A stretch of 39,117 nucleotides of DNA from Chloroflexota bacterium (GCA_009837285.1 VXTU01000054.1:1-39117), one strand, 5' to 3'; counted from the stretch's first letter, positions 1 through 10,670 are shown. Numbers and translations: made by a program. The notes: generated by a model not told the origin, from the letters alone.

Positions 1-51
1 CGTTCCCACGTTGGCGTGCGGCTTCGTCCGCTCGAACTTCCCTCGCGCCAT
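1..51 (-). CDS. tuf: Elongation factor Tu, N-terminal fragment (cut by window edge)
   Basis: Only the first 17 codons are inside the window. They read MARGKFERTKPHANVGT, the canonical start of bacterial EF-Tu just ahead of its GTP-binding P-loop. The ATG is the complement of 49-51, and an AGGAG Shine-Dalgarno sequence lies about 6-8 bases upstream. It follows fusA after a 49-base spacer that can form a short GGCCC/GGGCC hairpin, so rpsL-rpsG-fusA-tuf is the classical str operon. EF-Tu delivers aminoacyl-tRNA to the ribosome. The identification rests on this short but characteristic stretch plus the gene order; the rest of the gene lies outside the window. Confidence 0.9.
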   Translation of the reverse strand, partial: MARGKFERTKPHANVGT

Positions 52-100
52 CTCCGCTCTCCTGTCTCCCCGAGGGCCCTCCGGGCCTTCGGTCTGCCTG

Positions 101-2188
<2,088 letters not shown>

Positions 2189-2254
2189 GTCGTTGATTGC
2201 TCCCTCGACACGTGACGGGCCCGCCTGGCCGTCCGATGGTCTCCTGCATGATTT

Positions 2255-2278
2255 CGCCCCCGGCACAGGCCGGGGGCG
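2255..2278 (-). other. 10-bp stem hairpin between rpsG and fusA
   Basis: CGCCCCCGGC, a 4-base loop and the exact complement GCCGGGGGCG form a perfect 10-bp stem in the 111-base rpsG-fusA spacer. No U-tract follows on the minus strand, so it is not a textbook intrinsic terminator. It could be an RNA processing or stability element, an attenuator, or a regulatory structure that sets the ratio of EF-G to S7. The structure is seen directly; the role is inferred. Confidence 0.55.
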
Positions 2279-2299
2279 TGCTTGCCGGCATTCCGGCGC

Positions 2300-2767
2300 T
2301 TACCAGCGATAGTGGACGAACGCACGGTTGGCCTCCGCCATCCGGTGCGTCTCCTCCTTGCGACGTACAGCGACGCCTGTGTTGTTCGCGGCGTCGAGGA
2401 CCTCGGCCGCGAGCCGCTCCTCCATGGAGCGCCCGCTGCGTCCGCGCGCGGCGTTCAGCAGCCAGCGCAGAGCGAGCGCCTGACGGCGCTCGGCTCGGAT
2501 GTCCACCGGGACCTGGTACGTGGCGCCGCCTACGCGGCGCGGCTTGACCTCGATCACCGGGGTGACGTTGCGCACGGCCTGCTCGAAGACGTCGATGCCC
2601 GGCCGTCCGGTCGTCCCTTCCACGCGGTCCAGCGCGCGGTAGACGATGCGCTCGGCGGTGCTCTTCTTGCCGTTCATCAGCACCTTGTTGGTGAACGCGG
2701 TGACCAGCCGCGACTGGAATCGCGGGTCGGGCTCGACAGGGCGGCGCTCGGCTCGGTTGCGACGCAC
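2300..2767 (-). CDS. rpsG: 30S ribosomal protein S7
   Basis: Primary 16S rRNA-binding protein that nucleates assembly of the 30S head. It has 155 residues, the normal length. The stretches [45 protein letters not shown] and [19 protein letters not shown] are conserved across bacterial S7, and the tail ends AFVHYRW. The start is GTG. An AAGGAG ribosome-binding site overlaps the rpsL stop region, and rpsL ends only 6 bases upstream, so translation is probably coupled. Confidence 0.97.
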   Translation of the reverse strand: MRRNRAERRPVEPDPRFQSRLVTAFTNKVLMNGKKSTAERIVYRALDRVEGTTGRPGIDVFEQAVRNVTPVIEVKPRRVGGATYQVPVDIRAERRQALALRWLLNAARGRSGRSMEERLAAEVLDAANNTGVAVRRKEETHRMAEANRAFVHYRW

Positions 2768-2773
2768 GTCCGG

Positions 2774-3187
2774 CTACTCCTTGCGCGTTCCGTACTTGCT
2801 GCGGCTGCGACGCCGGCCTTCGACGCCCGTGGCGTCCAGCGCGCCGCGCACCACGTGGTAGCGCACGCCCGGCAGGTCCTTGACGCGGCCGCCGCGCACG
2901 AGCACGACCGAGTGCTCCTGCAGCGTGTGGCCCTCGCCCGGGATGTAGGCGGTGACCTCGATGCCGTTGGTGAGGCGCACGCGGCAGACCTTGCGCAGCG
3001 CGGAGTTCGGCTTCTTGGGGGTGACGGTGCGGACCTGGGTGCAGACGCCGCGCTTCTGGGGCGAGCCCTTCTTGCCGCGCGTCATGCGGTTGGTGAGCGA
3101 GTTGTAGCGGAAGCGCAACGCGGGCGCCTTGGTCTTCTTCGAGACCGGCTTACGACCCTTGCGAACCAGCTGATTGATGGTTGGCAA
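2774..3187 (-). CDS. rpsL: 30S ribosomal protein S12
   Basis: Decoding-site protein of the 30S subunit, 137 residues. The conserved [11 protein letters not shown] and [13 protein letters not shown] loops keep the lysines whose mutation gives streptomycin resistance in other bacteria, so a wild-type decoding surface is expected. Relative to E. coli S12 there is an insertion between PAL and PQKRGVCT, as in Gram-positive and thermophile S12. The canonical MPTINQ start is encoded from TTG (complement of 3185-3187) with GAGGAAG about 5 bases upstream; there is no in-frame ATG that would fit. It is the first gene of the str operon, about 200 bases downstream of its predicted promoter. Confidence 0.97.
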   Translation of the reverse strand: MPTINQLVRKGRKPVSKKTKAPALRFRYNSLTNRMTRGKKGSPQKRGVCTQVRTVTPKKPNSALRKVCRVRLTNGIEVTAYIPGEGHTLQEHSVVLVRGGRVKDLPGVRYHVVRGALDATGVEGRRRSRSKYGTRKE

Positions 3188-3399
3188 CGTGGCTTCCTCG
3201 TCCGTTACGTCTTCTGACTCGCACTGCGAGTTCTGTTATCCACACGTCCCGGCGGCTGTTCCGAGGCACAAAGAACGGCCAGCAGGCTGCGGTGTGAGCC
3301 TTGCGGCGCGTGCACCCTCTGGTGCGGTGCCGCCGGTCCTCACCCGCCTCGGCCGACCGACCGTACGCAGGGTATGCGCTGCCGAGCGCGCAACAAAGA

Positions 3400-3428
3400 A
3401 GGTTACGTAGTGCCTAGAACAGTGTCAA
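3400..3428 (-). promoter_or_regulatory. Predicted str operon promoter (TTGACA-17-TAACCT)
   Basis: On the minus strand a perfect -35 TTGACA (3423-3428), a 17-base spacer and a weaker -10 TAACCT (3400-3405) precede rpsL. The implied leader is about 200 bases and contains small inverted repeats such as ACTCGCAGTGCGAGT, possible sites for ribosomal protein feedback. The -35 box contains the TGA stop of the upstream deacetylase gene (3425-3427). Confidence 0.6.
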
Positions 3429-4225
3429 CGCGCGCGGCGCGTGCGCAGCGGGGGCCGGCGACGCGGCTGGCGAGGCCATTCGATGCGCCGGAACGCCTCG
3501 CGGTAGCGGGGCAGATCGGTGGCGTCCTCGCCCCGTGACGCGGCCTCCGTCTTGGCGCGCTCGCGCCAGGCCTGCATCAGTTGCTCGGCCGTGCGGCCCA
3601 CCTGCGAAACGTGCGCGGAGACCGCCCGCACCTTCGTCTCCAGCACGGGTTCGATGTCCACGTAGATGTCCGGCTCGGTCGCTCCGGCCAGCAGCATCAT
3701 CTGCGGGCGATGCGGCTCCAGCCCCTCCTCCTCGATCTGCGCGGGGAAGAAGAGTCGGTCGTCGGTGTCCGGCCAGATCGCGTCGTAGGTGGCTTGGCCG
3801 ATATAGCGATGGTCGCGGTGGTTGAAGCCGGGCCGGAAGCCGTCCCACGTGATCACCAGCATGGGGCGCAGCCGCCGCAGCTGGCGCACCACCAGGCCGC
3901 GCAGCTCGTGGTCGGCCCTGAGCGCGCCGTCACCGAAGCCGAGGAAGATCGGCTCGTTGGCGCCGAGGATGCGCGCGGCCTCGCGCTGCTCCTCCTCGCG
4001 CTCGGCGGCCAGCATCTGCGGGGTGCGGCGCGGGTCCTTCGTGCCTTTGTTCCCGTTCGTGGCGATGAGCATGTCGACGGTCCAGCCGGCAGCCGTCAGC
4101 AGCGCGACGGTGCCGCCGCACATGAACTCGCTGTCGTCGGGGTGCGCGGTCAGTACGAACGCGCGGCGCTCTTCGATGTTCTCCGTGAGCGACTCGACCG
4201 TCGTCACGTCGATGGTGGGAGTCAT
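3425..4225 (-). CDS. PIG-L/LmbE family deacetylase
   Basis: Zinc-dependent N-acetylglucosaminyl deacetylase-like enzyme, 266 residues. The family metal site is clear: AHPDD at 27-31 and HRDH at 136-139, in an N-terminal Rossmann-like domain. It lacks a signal peptide and is probably cytoplasmic. It lies 19 bases after an MshA-like glycosyltransferase. A glycosyltransferase plus a PIG-L deacetylase is the arrangement expected for making a deacetylated amino sugar conjugate, as in mycothiol or bacillithiol synthesis, but the substrate cannot be read from the sequence. The C-terminal 15 residues are very Arg/Pro-rich. The start is ATG at 4225. Family assignment is firm, pathway is inference. Confidence 0.85.
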   Translation of the reverse strand: MTPTIDVTTVESLTENIEERRAFVLTAHPDDSEFMCGGTVALLTAAGWTVDMLIATNGNKGTKDPRRTPQMLAAEREEEQREAARILGANEPIFLGFGDGALRADHELRGLVVRQLRRLRPMLVITWDGFRPGFNHRDHRYIGQATYDAIWPDTDDRLFFPAQIEEEGLEPHRPQMMLLAGATEPDIYVDIEPVLETKVRAVSAHVSQVGRTAEQLMQAWRERAKTEAASRGEDATDLPRYREAFRRIEWPRQPRRRPPLRTRRAR

Positions 4226-4244
4226 GTAGAACGCTCGCTCCGCG

Positions 4245-5534
4245 CTACGGGGCGCTGCCGGCCGGCGCGGGCAGGGCGACGGCGTCGCGCACGAGGTGGG
4301 CGTAGAGGTCGATGAGCTGCGTGGCGACGGAACTCCAGTCGTAGACGCGCATCGCCTCCGCAGCGCGCTCGCCCATCCGCTCGCGCAGCGCCTCGTCGCC
4401 GAGCAGGCGGTCGAGCTGGCGCGCGAACAGGTCCGGGCTGCGCCACGGGATGAGATAGCCGGTCAGCCCGTCCGCCACCGTCGAGACGAGCCCACCGACG
4501 CGCGAGGCGACGACCGGCACGCCGGACGCCATCGCCTCGGCCGCCACGAGCCCGAACGACTCGTACCGGGACGGCATGACCACCACGTCGGCGGCGTTGT
4601 AGTACGTCCCGATCTGCTCGTGCGTGATCGAGCCGACGAAGCGCACGAGGTCGCCCACGCCCGCGCGCTCGGCGACGCGGCGCAGGCGCGCCACCTCGGC
4701 GCGCGAGCGGTCGTCACCGCCAATGACCAGCAGTTGCACGCCCTCGCGTTCCGTCATCTCGCCCAGCGCCTCGATCAACACGTCGAGGCCCTTGGGCGCC
4801 TCGATGCGCCCGGCGGCCAGCAGGATGCGCGAGTCAGCGTCGAGGCCGAGCTCGGTGCGGGCGGCGGCGCGGTCACGCGGGCGGAAGCGCTCGCGGTCCA
4901 CCCCCGGCGGGATGATGGCGACCCGGCGGGCGGGCACGCCGTAGAGCTCGTCGAGCAGCCGCATCTCGTGGTCGGTCGCCACGACCACGCGGTCCACGTC
5001 GTGGACGAGCGCGCGCTCGGCGTCGATGCGCGCGTCGGGCTCGTACTCCGAGTAGCCCACGGCCAGCTTGACCTCGGCGAGCGTGTGGAACATCGCGACG
5101 TGCGGCACGTCCCAGGCGCGCGCCAGCGTGCGGCCGGCGACGGCGGACAGCCAGTAGTGCGAGTGGACCACGTCGTAGGCGACGCCCTGGTCGGCCGCGA
5201 ACGCGAGCACGCCCGAGGCGAACTCGTCCGCGAAGCCGTCCATCTCTTCCTTCTCCACGCGCTCGGCGGGCCCCGCCGAGACCTGGATCAGCCGCACGGC
5301 GTCGGTCACGGCTTCAACCTCGGGGGCGAAGGGGTCGGTGCGGCGCGTGAACACGTCGACGCGGATGCCAGCGGAGGCGAGCGCGGCCGAGACCGCGCGG
5401 ACGTACACGTTCATCCCGCCGGTCTCGCGGCCGCCGAGCGGCGCGAGCGGCGAGGTGTGCATCGAGATCATCGCGACCCGGCGGACGGGGGTTGGCGCGG
5501 CGATCGCCGCGTGCAGACCATTCGCGAGGGTCAT
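4245..5534 (-). CDS. GT4-family glycosyltransferase, MshA-like
   Basis: Retaining GT-B glycosyltransferase, 429 residues. The N-terminal Rossmann domain opens with HTSPLAPLGGRETGGMNVYVR, close to the start of MshA and sucrose-phosphate synthase-type enzymes. VHSHYWLSAVAG (about 123-134) is also MshA-like. The C-terminal nucleotide-sugar domain has AGRIEAPKGLDVLIEAL and the E-x7-E motif (E325, E333). The ATG at 5534 adds about 20 residues before the domain; no strong Shine-Dalgarno sequence is visible, so the start is moderately secure. An open frame continues upstream antisense-free through folE but is a shadow. It lies between folE and the PIG-L deacetylase. The donor is probably a UDP/GDP-sugar, not identifiable here. 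Confidence 0.85.
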   Translation of the reverse strand: MTLANGLHAAIAAPTPVRRVAMISMHTSPLAPLGGRETGGMNVYVRAVSAALASAGIRVDVFTRRTDPFAPEVEAVTDAVRLIQVSAGPAERVEKEEMDGFADEFASGVLAFAADQGVAYDVVHSHYWLSAVAGRTLARAWDVPHVAMFHTLAEVKLAVGYSEYEPDARIDAERALVHDVDRVVVATDHEMRLLDELYGVPARRVAIIPPGVDRERFRPRDRAAARTELGLDADSRILLAAGRIEAPKGLDVLIEALGEMTEREGVQLLVIGGDDRSRAEVARLRRVAERAGVGDLVRFVGSITHEQIGTYYNAADVVVMPSRYESFGLVAAEAMASGVPVVASRVGGLVSTVADGLTGYLIPWRSPDLFARQLDRLLGDEALRERMGERAAEAMRVYDWSSVATQLIDLYAHLVRDAVALPAPAGSAP

Positions 5535-5581
5535 CGGGACAGCATCATCCGGATTGTGGTCTCCCACCTCGGTCCGCGGCG

Positions 5582-6181
5582 CTAGCGCTGCGGACGGATC
5601 AGCTCCAGGAACTCGGCGCGTGTATTGGCGTCGCTGCGGAACGCGCCGCGCATCGCCGAGGTCACCATCTTCGAACCGGGCTTGCGCACGCCTCGCGCGG
5701 TCATGCAGAGGTGCTCGGCTTCGATCACCACGCCCACGCCGCGCGCGTCCAGCACGTCCTCGATGCACTCCGCGACCTGGTTGGTCAGCCGCTCCTGCAC
5801 CTGCGGTCGCCGCGCGAAGATCTCGACGGCGCGTGCGATCTTGGAGAGACCGACGATGCGCCCGTCCGGCAGGTAGCCGACGTGCGCCTGGCCGTGGAAC
5901 GGCATGAAGTGATGCTCGCACATCGAGTGGAACGGAATCTCGCGCAGGATCACGAGCTCGTCGTGGCCCTCCTCGAAGCCGACCGAGAGCACGACTCGCG
6001 GGTCCTGCTCCAGCCCCTCGAACACCTCGCGGTACATCGCCGCGATACGGCGGGGCGAGTCGCGCAGGCCCTCGCGGCCGGGATCCTCGCCGATCGCCTC
6101 GATCAGCGTGCGGATCGCGTCCTCGGCCGCGTCGATGTCGAACCCCCCACGGGTCAGCGGGGACGGGTGGATCGCCGTCAC
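5582..6181 (-). CDS. folE: GTP cyclohydrolase I
   Basis: Converts GTP to 7,8-dihydroneopterin triphosphate, the first step of tetrahydrofolate synthesis (and of queuosine precursors). It has 199 residues, normal for FolE. The zinc site is complete: C88 and H91 in MCEHH and C159 in EHLCMTARG. The conserved [23 protein letters not shown] block follows the active site. The start is GTG at 6181 with AAAGGGA about 8 bases upstream; an ATG 16 bases earlier is out of frame. No other folate gene is nearby, so the context is not informative. Confidence 0.96.
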   Translation of the reverse strand: MTAIHPSPLTRGGFDIDAAEDAIRTLIEAIGEDPGREGLRDSPRRIAAMYREVFEGLEQDPRVVLSVGFEEGHDELVILREIPFHSMCEHHFMPFHGQAHVGYLPDGRIVGLSKIARAVEIFARRPQVQERLTNQVAECIEDVLDARGVGVVIEAEHLCMTARGVRKPGSKMVTSAMRGAFRSDANTRAEFLELIRPQR

Positions 6182-6271
6182 GCAGAGTCCCTTTCATCCC
6201 CGACACTCGCCGCCGGCGGACGCGACAGCAGACGTGGGCAAGAGCGGGCGCCGTGTCCGGCGCCGCGCACG

Positions 6272-6280
6272 ATCGTAGCA
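6272..6280 (-). promoter_or_regulatory. Possible extended -10 element for folE
   Basis: On the minus strand TGC-TACGAT (TG-n-TACGAT) lies in the 136-base thrC-folE spacer, about 90 bases ahead of the folE start and downstream of the thrC hairpin. No convincing -35 hexamer is seen at 16-18 bases. Weak call. Confidence 0.3.
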
Positions 6281-6286
6281 CGACAC

Positions 6287-6305
6287 CGTACCCCGTGGGG
6301 GTACG
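6287..6305 (-). terminator. Hairpin after thrC, terminator-like
   Basis: CGTACCCC, a 3-base loop and GGGGTACG make an 8-bp stem beginning 12 bases past the thrC stop. There is no U-tract, so if it terminates it does so without the classical tail; it may instead protect the mRNA 3' end. Confidence 0.45.
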
Positions 6306-6317
6306 CCACACTGCGTC

Positions 6318-7388
6318 CTATGGCGCGCGCCAACCCAGCGCCGCCGCGACCTCCTCGGACTCGGCGGCCGTCTCGTGCGTCACTGCCTCGATGCCGAGCG
6401 CGGTCTCCGGGTCTTTCAGCCCCGACCCGGTGATGACGCAGACCGCGGTCAGCCCCTCGAGGGACTCACCGGCGCGGGCCATGGCGAACAGGCCGGCCAC
6501 CGAAGCCGCCGACGCAGGTTCGCAGAAGACGCCTTCGTCGGCCGCGAGGCGCTCGTAGGCCTCGATAATCTCCTCGTCCGTGACAGCGCTGATCGACCCG
6601 CCGGACTCGTCGCGGGCGGTGATCGCGCCCTGCCATGAGGCCGGGTTGCCGATGCGGATCGCGGTCGCGAGGGTCTCGGGCTCCTCAACAGGGCCGCCGT
6701 GGACGAGCGGCGCGGCGCCCGCCGCCTGGAAGCCCCAGATGCGTGGACGCGTCGCGGCGCGCTCGCGGCGGTGGTACTCGACAAAGCCCATCCAGTAAGC
6801 CGTGATGTTGCCCGCGTTCCCCACGGGGATCGCGAGCACGTCGGGCGCCCCGCCGAGCTCGTCGACGATCTCGAACGCGGCGGTCTTCTGACCCTGGATG
6901 CGGTTCGGGTTCACCGAGTTGAGGAGCACCACCGGGTAGGCCTCGGCCAGACTGCGTGCGACGCGCAGCGCGTCGTCGAACGAGCCGTCGACGGTGACGA
7001 TCTCCGCGCCGTGAGCCACGGCCTGTGCGAGCTTGCCCGTGGCGACGCGGTTCGCCGGCACGATTACGTACGCGCGCATCCCGTAGCGTGCCGCGTATGC
7101 AGCCATCGAGGCCGAGGTGTTGCCGGTGGAGGCGCAGATCACGGCCTCGGCGCCGTCCTCGGCGGCCTTGGCGGCGGCGAGCACCATCCCACGGTCCTTG
7201 AAGGAGCCGGTCGGGTTGGCGAGCTCCAGCTTGAAGTACAGGGCGCCCAGCCCCAGCTCCTCCTCGAGCTTCCGGGAGCGCACGAGGGGGGTCCCCCCCT
7301 CGCCGAGGGTGATGCGCGGCGTGCGATCGGTGACCGGAAGCAGGTCGGCGTAGCGGTCGAGGATGAAGCGGCTCTCGGCCGCGCTCAC
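6318..7388 (-). CDS. thrC: Threonine synthase
   Basis: PLP enzyme that converts O-phosphohomoserine to threonine, 356 residues. The PLP lysine is K64 in NPTGSFKDRG, and the phosphate-binding loop IPVGNAGN and the CASTGNTSASMAAYAA segment are conserved in the compact class II-type enzymes of Gram-positives. The start is GTG at 7388, overlapping the stop of the upstream coiled-coil gene as GTGA, which implies translational coupling. Homoserine dehydrogenase lies one gene upstream, so the block covers aspartate semialdehyde to threonine except homoserine kinase, which is not in this window. Confidence 0.95.
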   Translation of the reverse strand: MSAAESRFILDRYADLLPVTDRTPRITLGEGGTPLVRSRKLEEELGLGALYFKLELANPTGSFKDRGMVLAAAKAAEDGAEAVICASTGNTSASMAAYAARYGMRAYVIVPANRVATGKLAQAVAHGAEIVTVDGSFDDALRVARSLAEAYPVVLLNSVNPNRIQGQKTAAFEIVDELGGAPDVLAIPVGNAGNITAYWMGFVEYHRRERAATRPRIWGFQAAGAAPLVHGGPVEEPETLATAIRIGNPASWQGAITARDESGGSISAVTDEEIIEAYERLAADEGVFCEPASAASVAGLFAMARAGESLEGLTAVCVITGSGLKDPETALGIEAVTHETAAESEEVAAALGWRAP

Positions 7389-8359
7389 AGCGGGTGCTCC
7401 GGGGCCGTCCGCGGATCGGTGCCTTCGCGCAGCCGCGTCACCAGCTGCTGTCCTTCACGGAGGCGACCCTCGATGCCCTCGATCTGCTTGTCGCTGGCGG
7501 CGCGCTCGGCCTCGAGCAGCCGCTGGAAGTGATTGACGATGGCTTCGCGCTGCTGGTCGAGCGCTTCGCTCAGCATGAGCAGCCGCTCGTCCGTGCGCTC
7601 GGCCTGGCGCGCCAGCGCGGCACGCTCCTCGGCGGCAGCGCCCAGGCGCTCGCGCGCCTCTTCCAGATACTCGCCATACGTCGCGAGGCGCTCCTCGAGC
7701 CGGATGCGCATCGCGCGCTGCTGGTCGATCACTTCCAGCAGCTCGTTCTCGCGGTCGCGGCGGGCGCGCTCCTGAGCCAGCTCCTCGCTGGTGCGCCGCA
7801 GCTCGGTGCGCAGCGTCTCCGTCTTCGCGTCCAGTTGGCTGATCGAGGAGCCGATCTCCGGCAAGGCGAGGTCCAGGCGCTCCTTCGCCTGCCGGCCCTG
7901 CATGGCAAGGTCGGTCGCGGCCCGGAGACGGTTATCGATCTCCTCGGTCCGCCCGGGACCGAGGGACCCGTCGGCGTCCGAAGCGGCCCGCGGGCCCGAG
8001 TCGGCCGACCAGCTACGCTGCTCCAGCGCCTGCACCCGCTCGTTGAGCCGACTGATCACCGCCTCGGCCCCCTCGAGGGTCGCCTGGACGCGCTGCTGCA
8101 TGGAGCGGACGGCCTGTTGCTCCGCCTCCTGGCGGCGGACCCCCTCCTCGATCGAGGTGAGGGTGCTCTCCATGCCGGCGACGGTGCGCTGCTGCTCGTG
8201 CATCGCGGAGCGCAGCACGTCCACCTCGTGGCGGAGCCGGTCGGCGTTGTCGCGGAGCGCGGCGACCTGGCGTTCCGCCCAGCCGGACACGCCGTCAGCG
8301 GCGGCCGCGGGATCAAGGTTGCCCGTGGTCGGCTCGGTCGTCACACGTTCACCAGTCAT
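7385..8359 (-). CDS. Predicted coiled-coil protein of unknown function between hom and thrC
   Basis: 324 residues dominated by charged and Ala/Leu/Gln heptad-like sequence from about residue 25 to 310 (for example VAALRDNADRLRHEVDVL and RLEERLATYGEYLEEARERL), so long coiled coils are predicted. A short Ala/Asp/Gly-rich linker around 125-135 breaks the helix. No signal peptide, membrane segment, Cys or catalytic motif is seen. I do not recognise a family; the pattern resembles generic SMC-like or chromosome/cell-shape coiled-coil proteins. The start is ATG at 8359, 13 bases after the hom stop, and its TGA overlaps the thrC GTG. It appears locked into the threonine operon by position, but no functional link can be read from the sequence. 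Confidence 0.7.
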   Translation of the reverse strand: MTGERVTTEPTTGNLDPAAAADGVSGWAERQVAALRDNADRLRHEVDVLRSAMHEQQRTVAGMESTLTSIEEGVRRQEAEQQAVRSMQQRVQATLEGAEAVISRLNERVQALEQRSWSADSGPRAASDADGSLGPGRTEEIDNRLRAATDLAMQGRQAKERLDLALPEIGSSISQLDAKTETLRTELRRTSEELAQERARRDRENELLEVIDQQRAMRIRLEERLATYGEYLEEARERLGAAAEERAALARQAERTDERLLMLSEALDQQREAIVNHFQRLLEAERAASDKQIEGIEGRLREGQQLVTRLREGTDPRTAPEHPL

Positions 8360-8372
8360 AGAAGCGCCTCGC

Positions 8373-9659
8373 TCAGCCCGCCATCGCGAGCACGTTTCCT
8401 ACCTCGACCACCACCTCGGCGGCGGCAATGTCCGCAAGCGCCGCCTCCAGTGCCTCGCCGGGGCCGGCATGCGTGGTGAGCACGATCTCGGCCGTCCGCG
8501 CGTCTTCATCCACCTCGAACTGGACGACCGAGGCGATGCTCACCCCGCGCGCACCCAGCGCGGTGCCAATCTCGCCGAGCACCCCCGGCCGGTCCGCGAC
8601 CGTCATGCGCACGTAGCGCCTCGCGCGGTGCTCGCCCGGTGACCTGACGCGCATCGAGCGATACGTCTGCGGCGGCGGCGGCCGACGCTCGGCGACGATA
8701 TCACGCGCGATGTCCAGCACGTCCGCCAGCACCGCGCTCGATGTCGGCGCCGCTCCCGCGCCGGGGCCCTCCAGCACCACGCGGCCGACAAGGTCACCCT
8801 CGACCTGCACGGCGTTGAGCACACCGTCGACCTTCGAGAGGGGCTCTTCGCGTCCGATCAGGGTCGGCTGCACGGACGCGATGATCTCGCCGTCGACCAG
8901 TCGTCCCTCGGCGAGCAGCTTGATCGCGTAACCGAGCGTCGAGGCGTAACGGATGTCGCGCGCGGTCACCTGCGTGATCCCGCGCTGCACCACGTCTTCC
9001 GGCCGCACCTCCACGTGGAAGGCGAGCGCGCACAGGATCGCGAGCTTGAAGGCGGCGTCGTGGCCTTCGACATCGGCGGTCGGGTCTGGCTCGGCGTAGC
9101 CGAGGCGCTGCGCCTCGGCCAGGGCGTCGGCGTAGTCGTCGCCGTCCTGCGTCATCGCGGTCAGCATGTAGTTCGTCGTGCCGTTGATGATGGCGGTGAC
9201 CGCCGTGATCTCGTTGGCGAGGAGGTCGCGGAAGAGCGGGCTGATGATGGGGATGCCGCCGCCCACCGAGGCTTCGTAGAGCAGCCTCACGCCGCCCTCG
9301 GACGCCAGGTCTCGCAGCGCGGACCCGTGCTTGGCGATGACCTCCTTGTTGGCGGTGACCACGTGTCGTCCGGAGCCCAGCGCCTCCGCGATGTACGAGC
9401 GCGCGGGCTCCTCGCCACCCATGAGCTCCACCACGATCGAGGTCTGGTCGTCGCCGAGCACCACGTCGAGGTCCGTCGTGATCTGGTGCGGCGCCAGGCC
9501 TTCGCGAGGCCTCGACGCGTCGCGCACGAGCGCGTGACGCAGCTCGAGCGGGCGCCCGACCGCGGCCGAGTAGCGCTCGGAGCCGGCCGTGATCGCGCGG
9601 ACCACGCCGGCGCCCACGTTGCCCGCGCCCAGCAGCGAAACGCCTATCGCGTCAGTCAC
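8373..9659 (-). CDS. hom: Homoserine dehydrogenase with ACT domain
   Basis: Reduces aspartate semialdehyde to homoserine, the branch point to threonine and methionine. 428 residues: Rossmann NAD(P) domain with GAGNVG (11-16), catalytic region with VTANKEVIAKHG and YEASVGGGIPI, then INGTTNYML. A C-terminal ACT domain (about 350-428, beginning VRMTVADRPGVLGEIG) should bind threonine or another amino acid for feedback control. The start is GTG at 9659. It lies 27 bases after a parvulin-like gene and 13 bases before the coiled-coil gene, in one run of minus-strand genes with thrC. Confidence 0.96.
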   Translation of the reverse strand: MTDAIGVSLLGAGNVGAGVVRAITAGSERYSAAVGRPLELRHALVRDASRPREGLAPHQITTDLDVVLGDDQTSIVVELMGGEEPARSYIAEALGSGRHVVTANKEVIAKHGSALRDLASEGGVRLLYEASVGGGIPIISPLFRDLLANEITAVTAIINGTTNYMLTAMTQDGDDYADALAEAQRLGYAEPDPTADVEGHDAAFKLAILCALAFHVEVRPEDVVQRGITQVTARDIRYASTLGYAIKLLAEGRLVDGEIIASVQPTLIGREEPLSKVDGVLNAVQVEGDLVGRVVLEGPGAGAAPTSSAVLADVLDIARDIVAERRPPPPQTYRSMRVRSPGEHRARRYVRMTVADRPGVLGEIGTALGARGVSIASVVQFEVDEDARTAEIVLTTHAGPGEALEAALADIAAAEVVVEVGNVLAMAG

Positions 9660-9686
9660 CGGCTGCCTCCTGACACCGCCGCTCGC

Positions 9687-10670
9687 CTAACTCCCCAGGT
9701 CGCTGATCAGGCGGTCGAGGATCCAGCGCTCCTCGCCCGCCGACAGGTCGACGGATACCTCGACGGTCTCGCGCTCGTCGTCGAGCCACTCGAGGAACCG
9801 CGTGGCTCCCAGCGACTCGCGCTGCGCCTCATCGATCGCGCGCGCCTCGTCACGTTCGCGCACGAGGTACACATCGTAAAACGGCCCGTCCCGAACGATC
9901 GCGCTCACTGCGTCAGGCTCCAGTCCTTCCAGCGCTGCCCGCGCCTCCGGCGGCAGCGCGGCGAGCGGGAACCAGCCGATGTCGCCGCCCGCGCCGCTGC
10001 TCGCCGCGTCCGAGCTGCGCTCGTCCGCGAGCGCTGCAAAGTCGGCGCCGCCGACCACCTGCTCGCGGATCTCCTCCGCGGCCGCCTCGTCGGCGAGGCG
10101 GATGCGGGAGAGTAGCACCTGCGGCGTCACCTCGCCGTACTCGTCGACGAACGCGTCGCGCAGCCGCCCCACGAGGATGCTCGCGGTCACGATCTCCTCA
10201 AGTTCCGCGCGAGAAAGCCGCGAGTCGGTCAGCCTCTCCGCGAGCGCGTCGACGAACTCACTCTCGGTGGCCTCAGGCTCCACCGCCAGCCGCTCGTACA
10301 GGTCCGCACGCACGTCCTCGTCGGACACATCGCCGACGACGGCGGGCGCCCGCGCGAGCACCACCTCGGCGTTCTCGATGAGCTCGAGGGTCTCGCTGAC
10401 AGCGGTGTCGAAGCCGCTCAGACCCTCATCGCCGTAGCGCATCTCGTAGAGCGCGCGGCGGGCGACGGCGGACGCGTCGTAGTCGTTGCCGCCAACGCTC
10501 AGGACGTGGGCGCGGGGCGGCAGGTACTGCGTGAAGTAGAGACCGGCGAGGACGACGAGTATCGCAACAACGAGGACGCCGACCACGCCGTAGATGACCA
10601 GCCGCTCCCTGCGCCGGTCGCGCTCCTCGCGTTCACGGCGTGAGGTTCCCGGGGGTCGGTAAGTGGCCAC
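9687..10670 (-). CDS. Membrane-anchored parvulin/SurA-like peptidylprolyl isomerase
   Basis: Probable extracytoplasmic foldase, 327 residues. A very basic N-terminus (RREREERDRRRERL, 11-24) precedes a single membrane helix at about 25-46, giving an inside N-terminus and outside body. A SurA_N-like helical region (about 60-180) is followed by a PpiC/rotamase-like domain (about 182-272: LLSRIRLADEAAAEEI, then FAALADERSSD and GGDIGWFPLAALPPEAR). The rotamase core is divergent, so isomerase activity is uncertain and chaperone activity is equally possible. The start is GTG at 10670 with GGGGAG 9 bases upstream. It sits between rpsR and hom. Confidence 0.8.
   Translation of the reverse strand: MATYRPPGTSRREREERDRRRERLVIYGVVGVLVVAILVVLAGLYFTQYLPPRAHVLSVGGNDYDASAVARRALYEMRYGDEGLSGFDTAVSETLELIENAEVVLARAPAVVGDVSDEDVRADLYERLAVEPEATESEFVDALAERLTDSRLSRAELEEIVTASILVGRLRDAFVDEYGEVTPQVLLSRIRLADEAAAEEIREQVVGGADFAALADERSSDAASSGAGGDIGWFPLAALPPEARAALEGLEPDAVSAIVRDGPFYDVYLVRERDEARAIDEAQRESLGATRFLEWLDDERETVEVSVDLSAGEERWILDRLISDLGS

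Noticed and set aside
6287-6305. Classical intrinsic terminator after thrC (and after rpsU, the small Cys gene and the 35-codon gene)
   Set aside because: The hairpins are real but none has a U-tract, so I record them as terminator-like or unexplained structures, not confident Rho-independent terminators.
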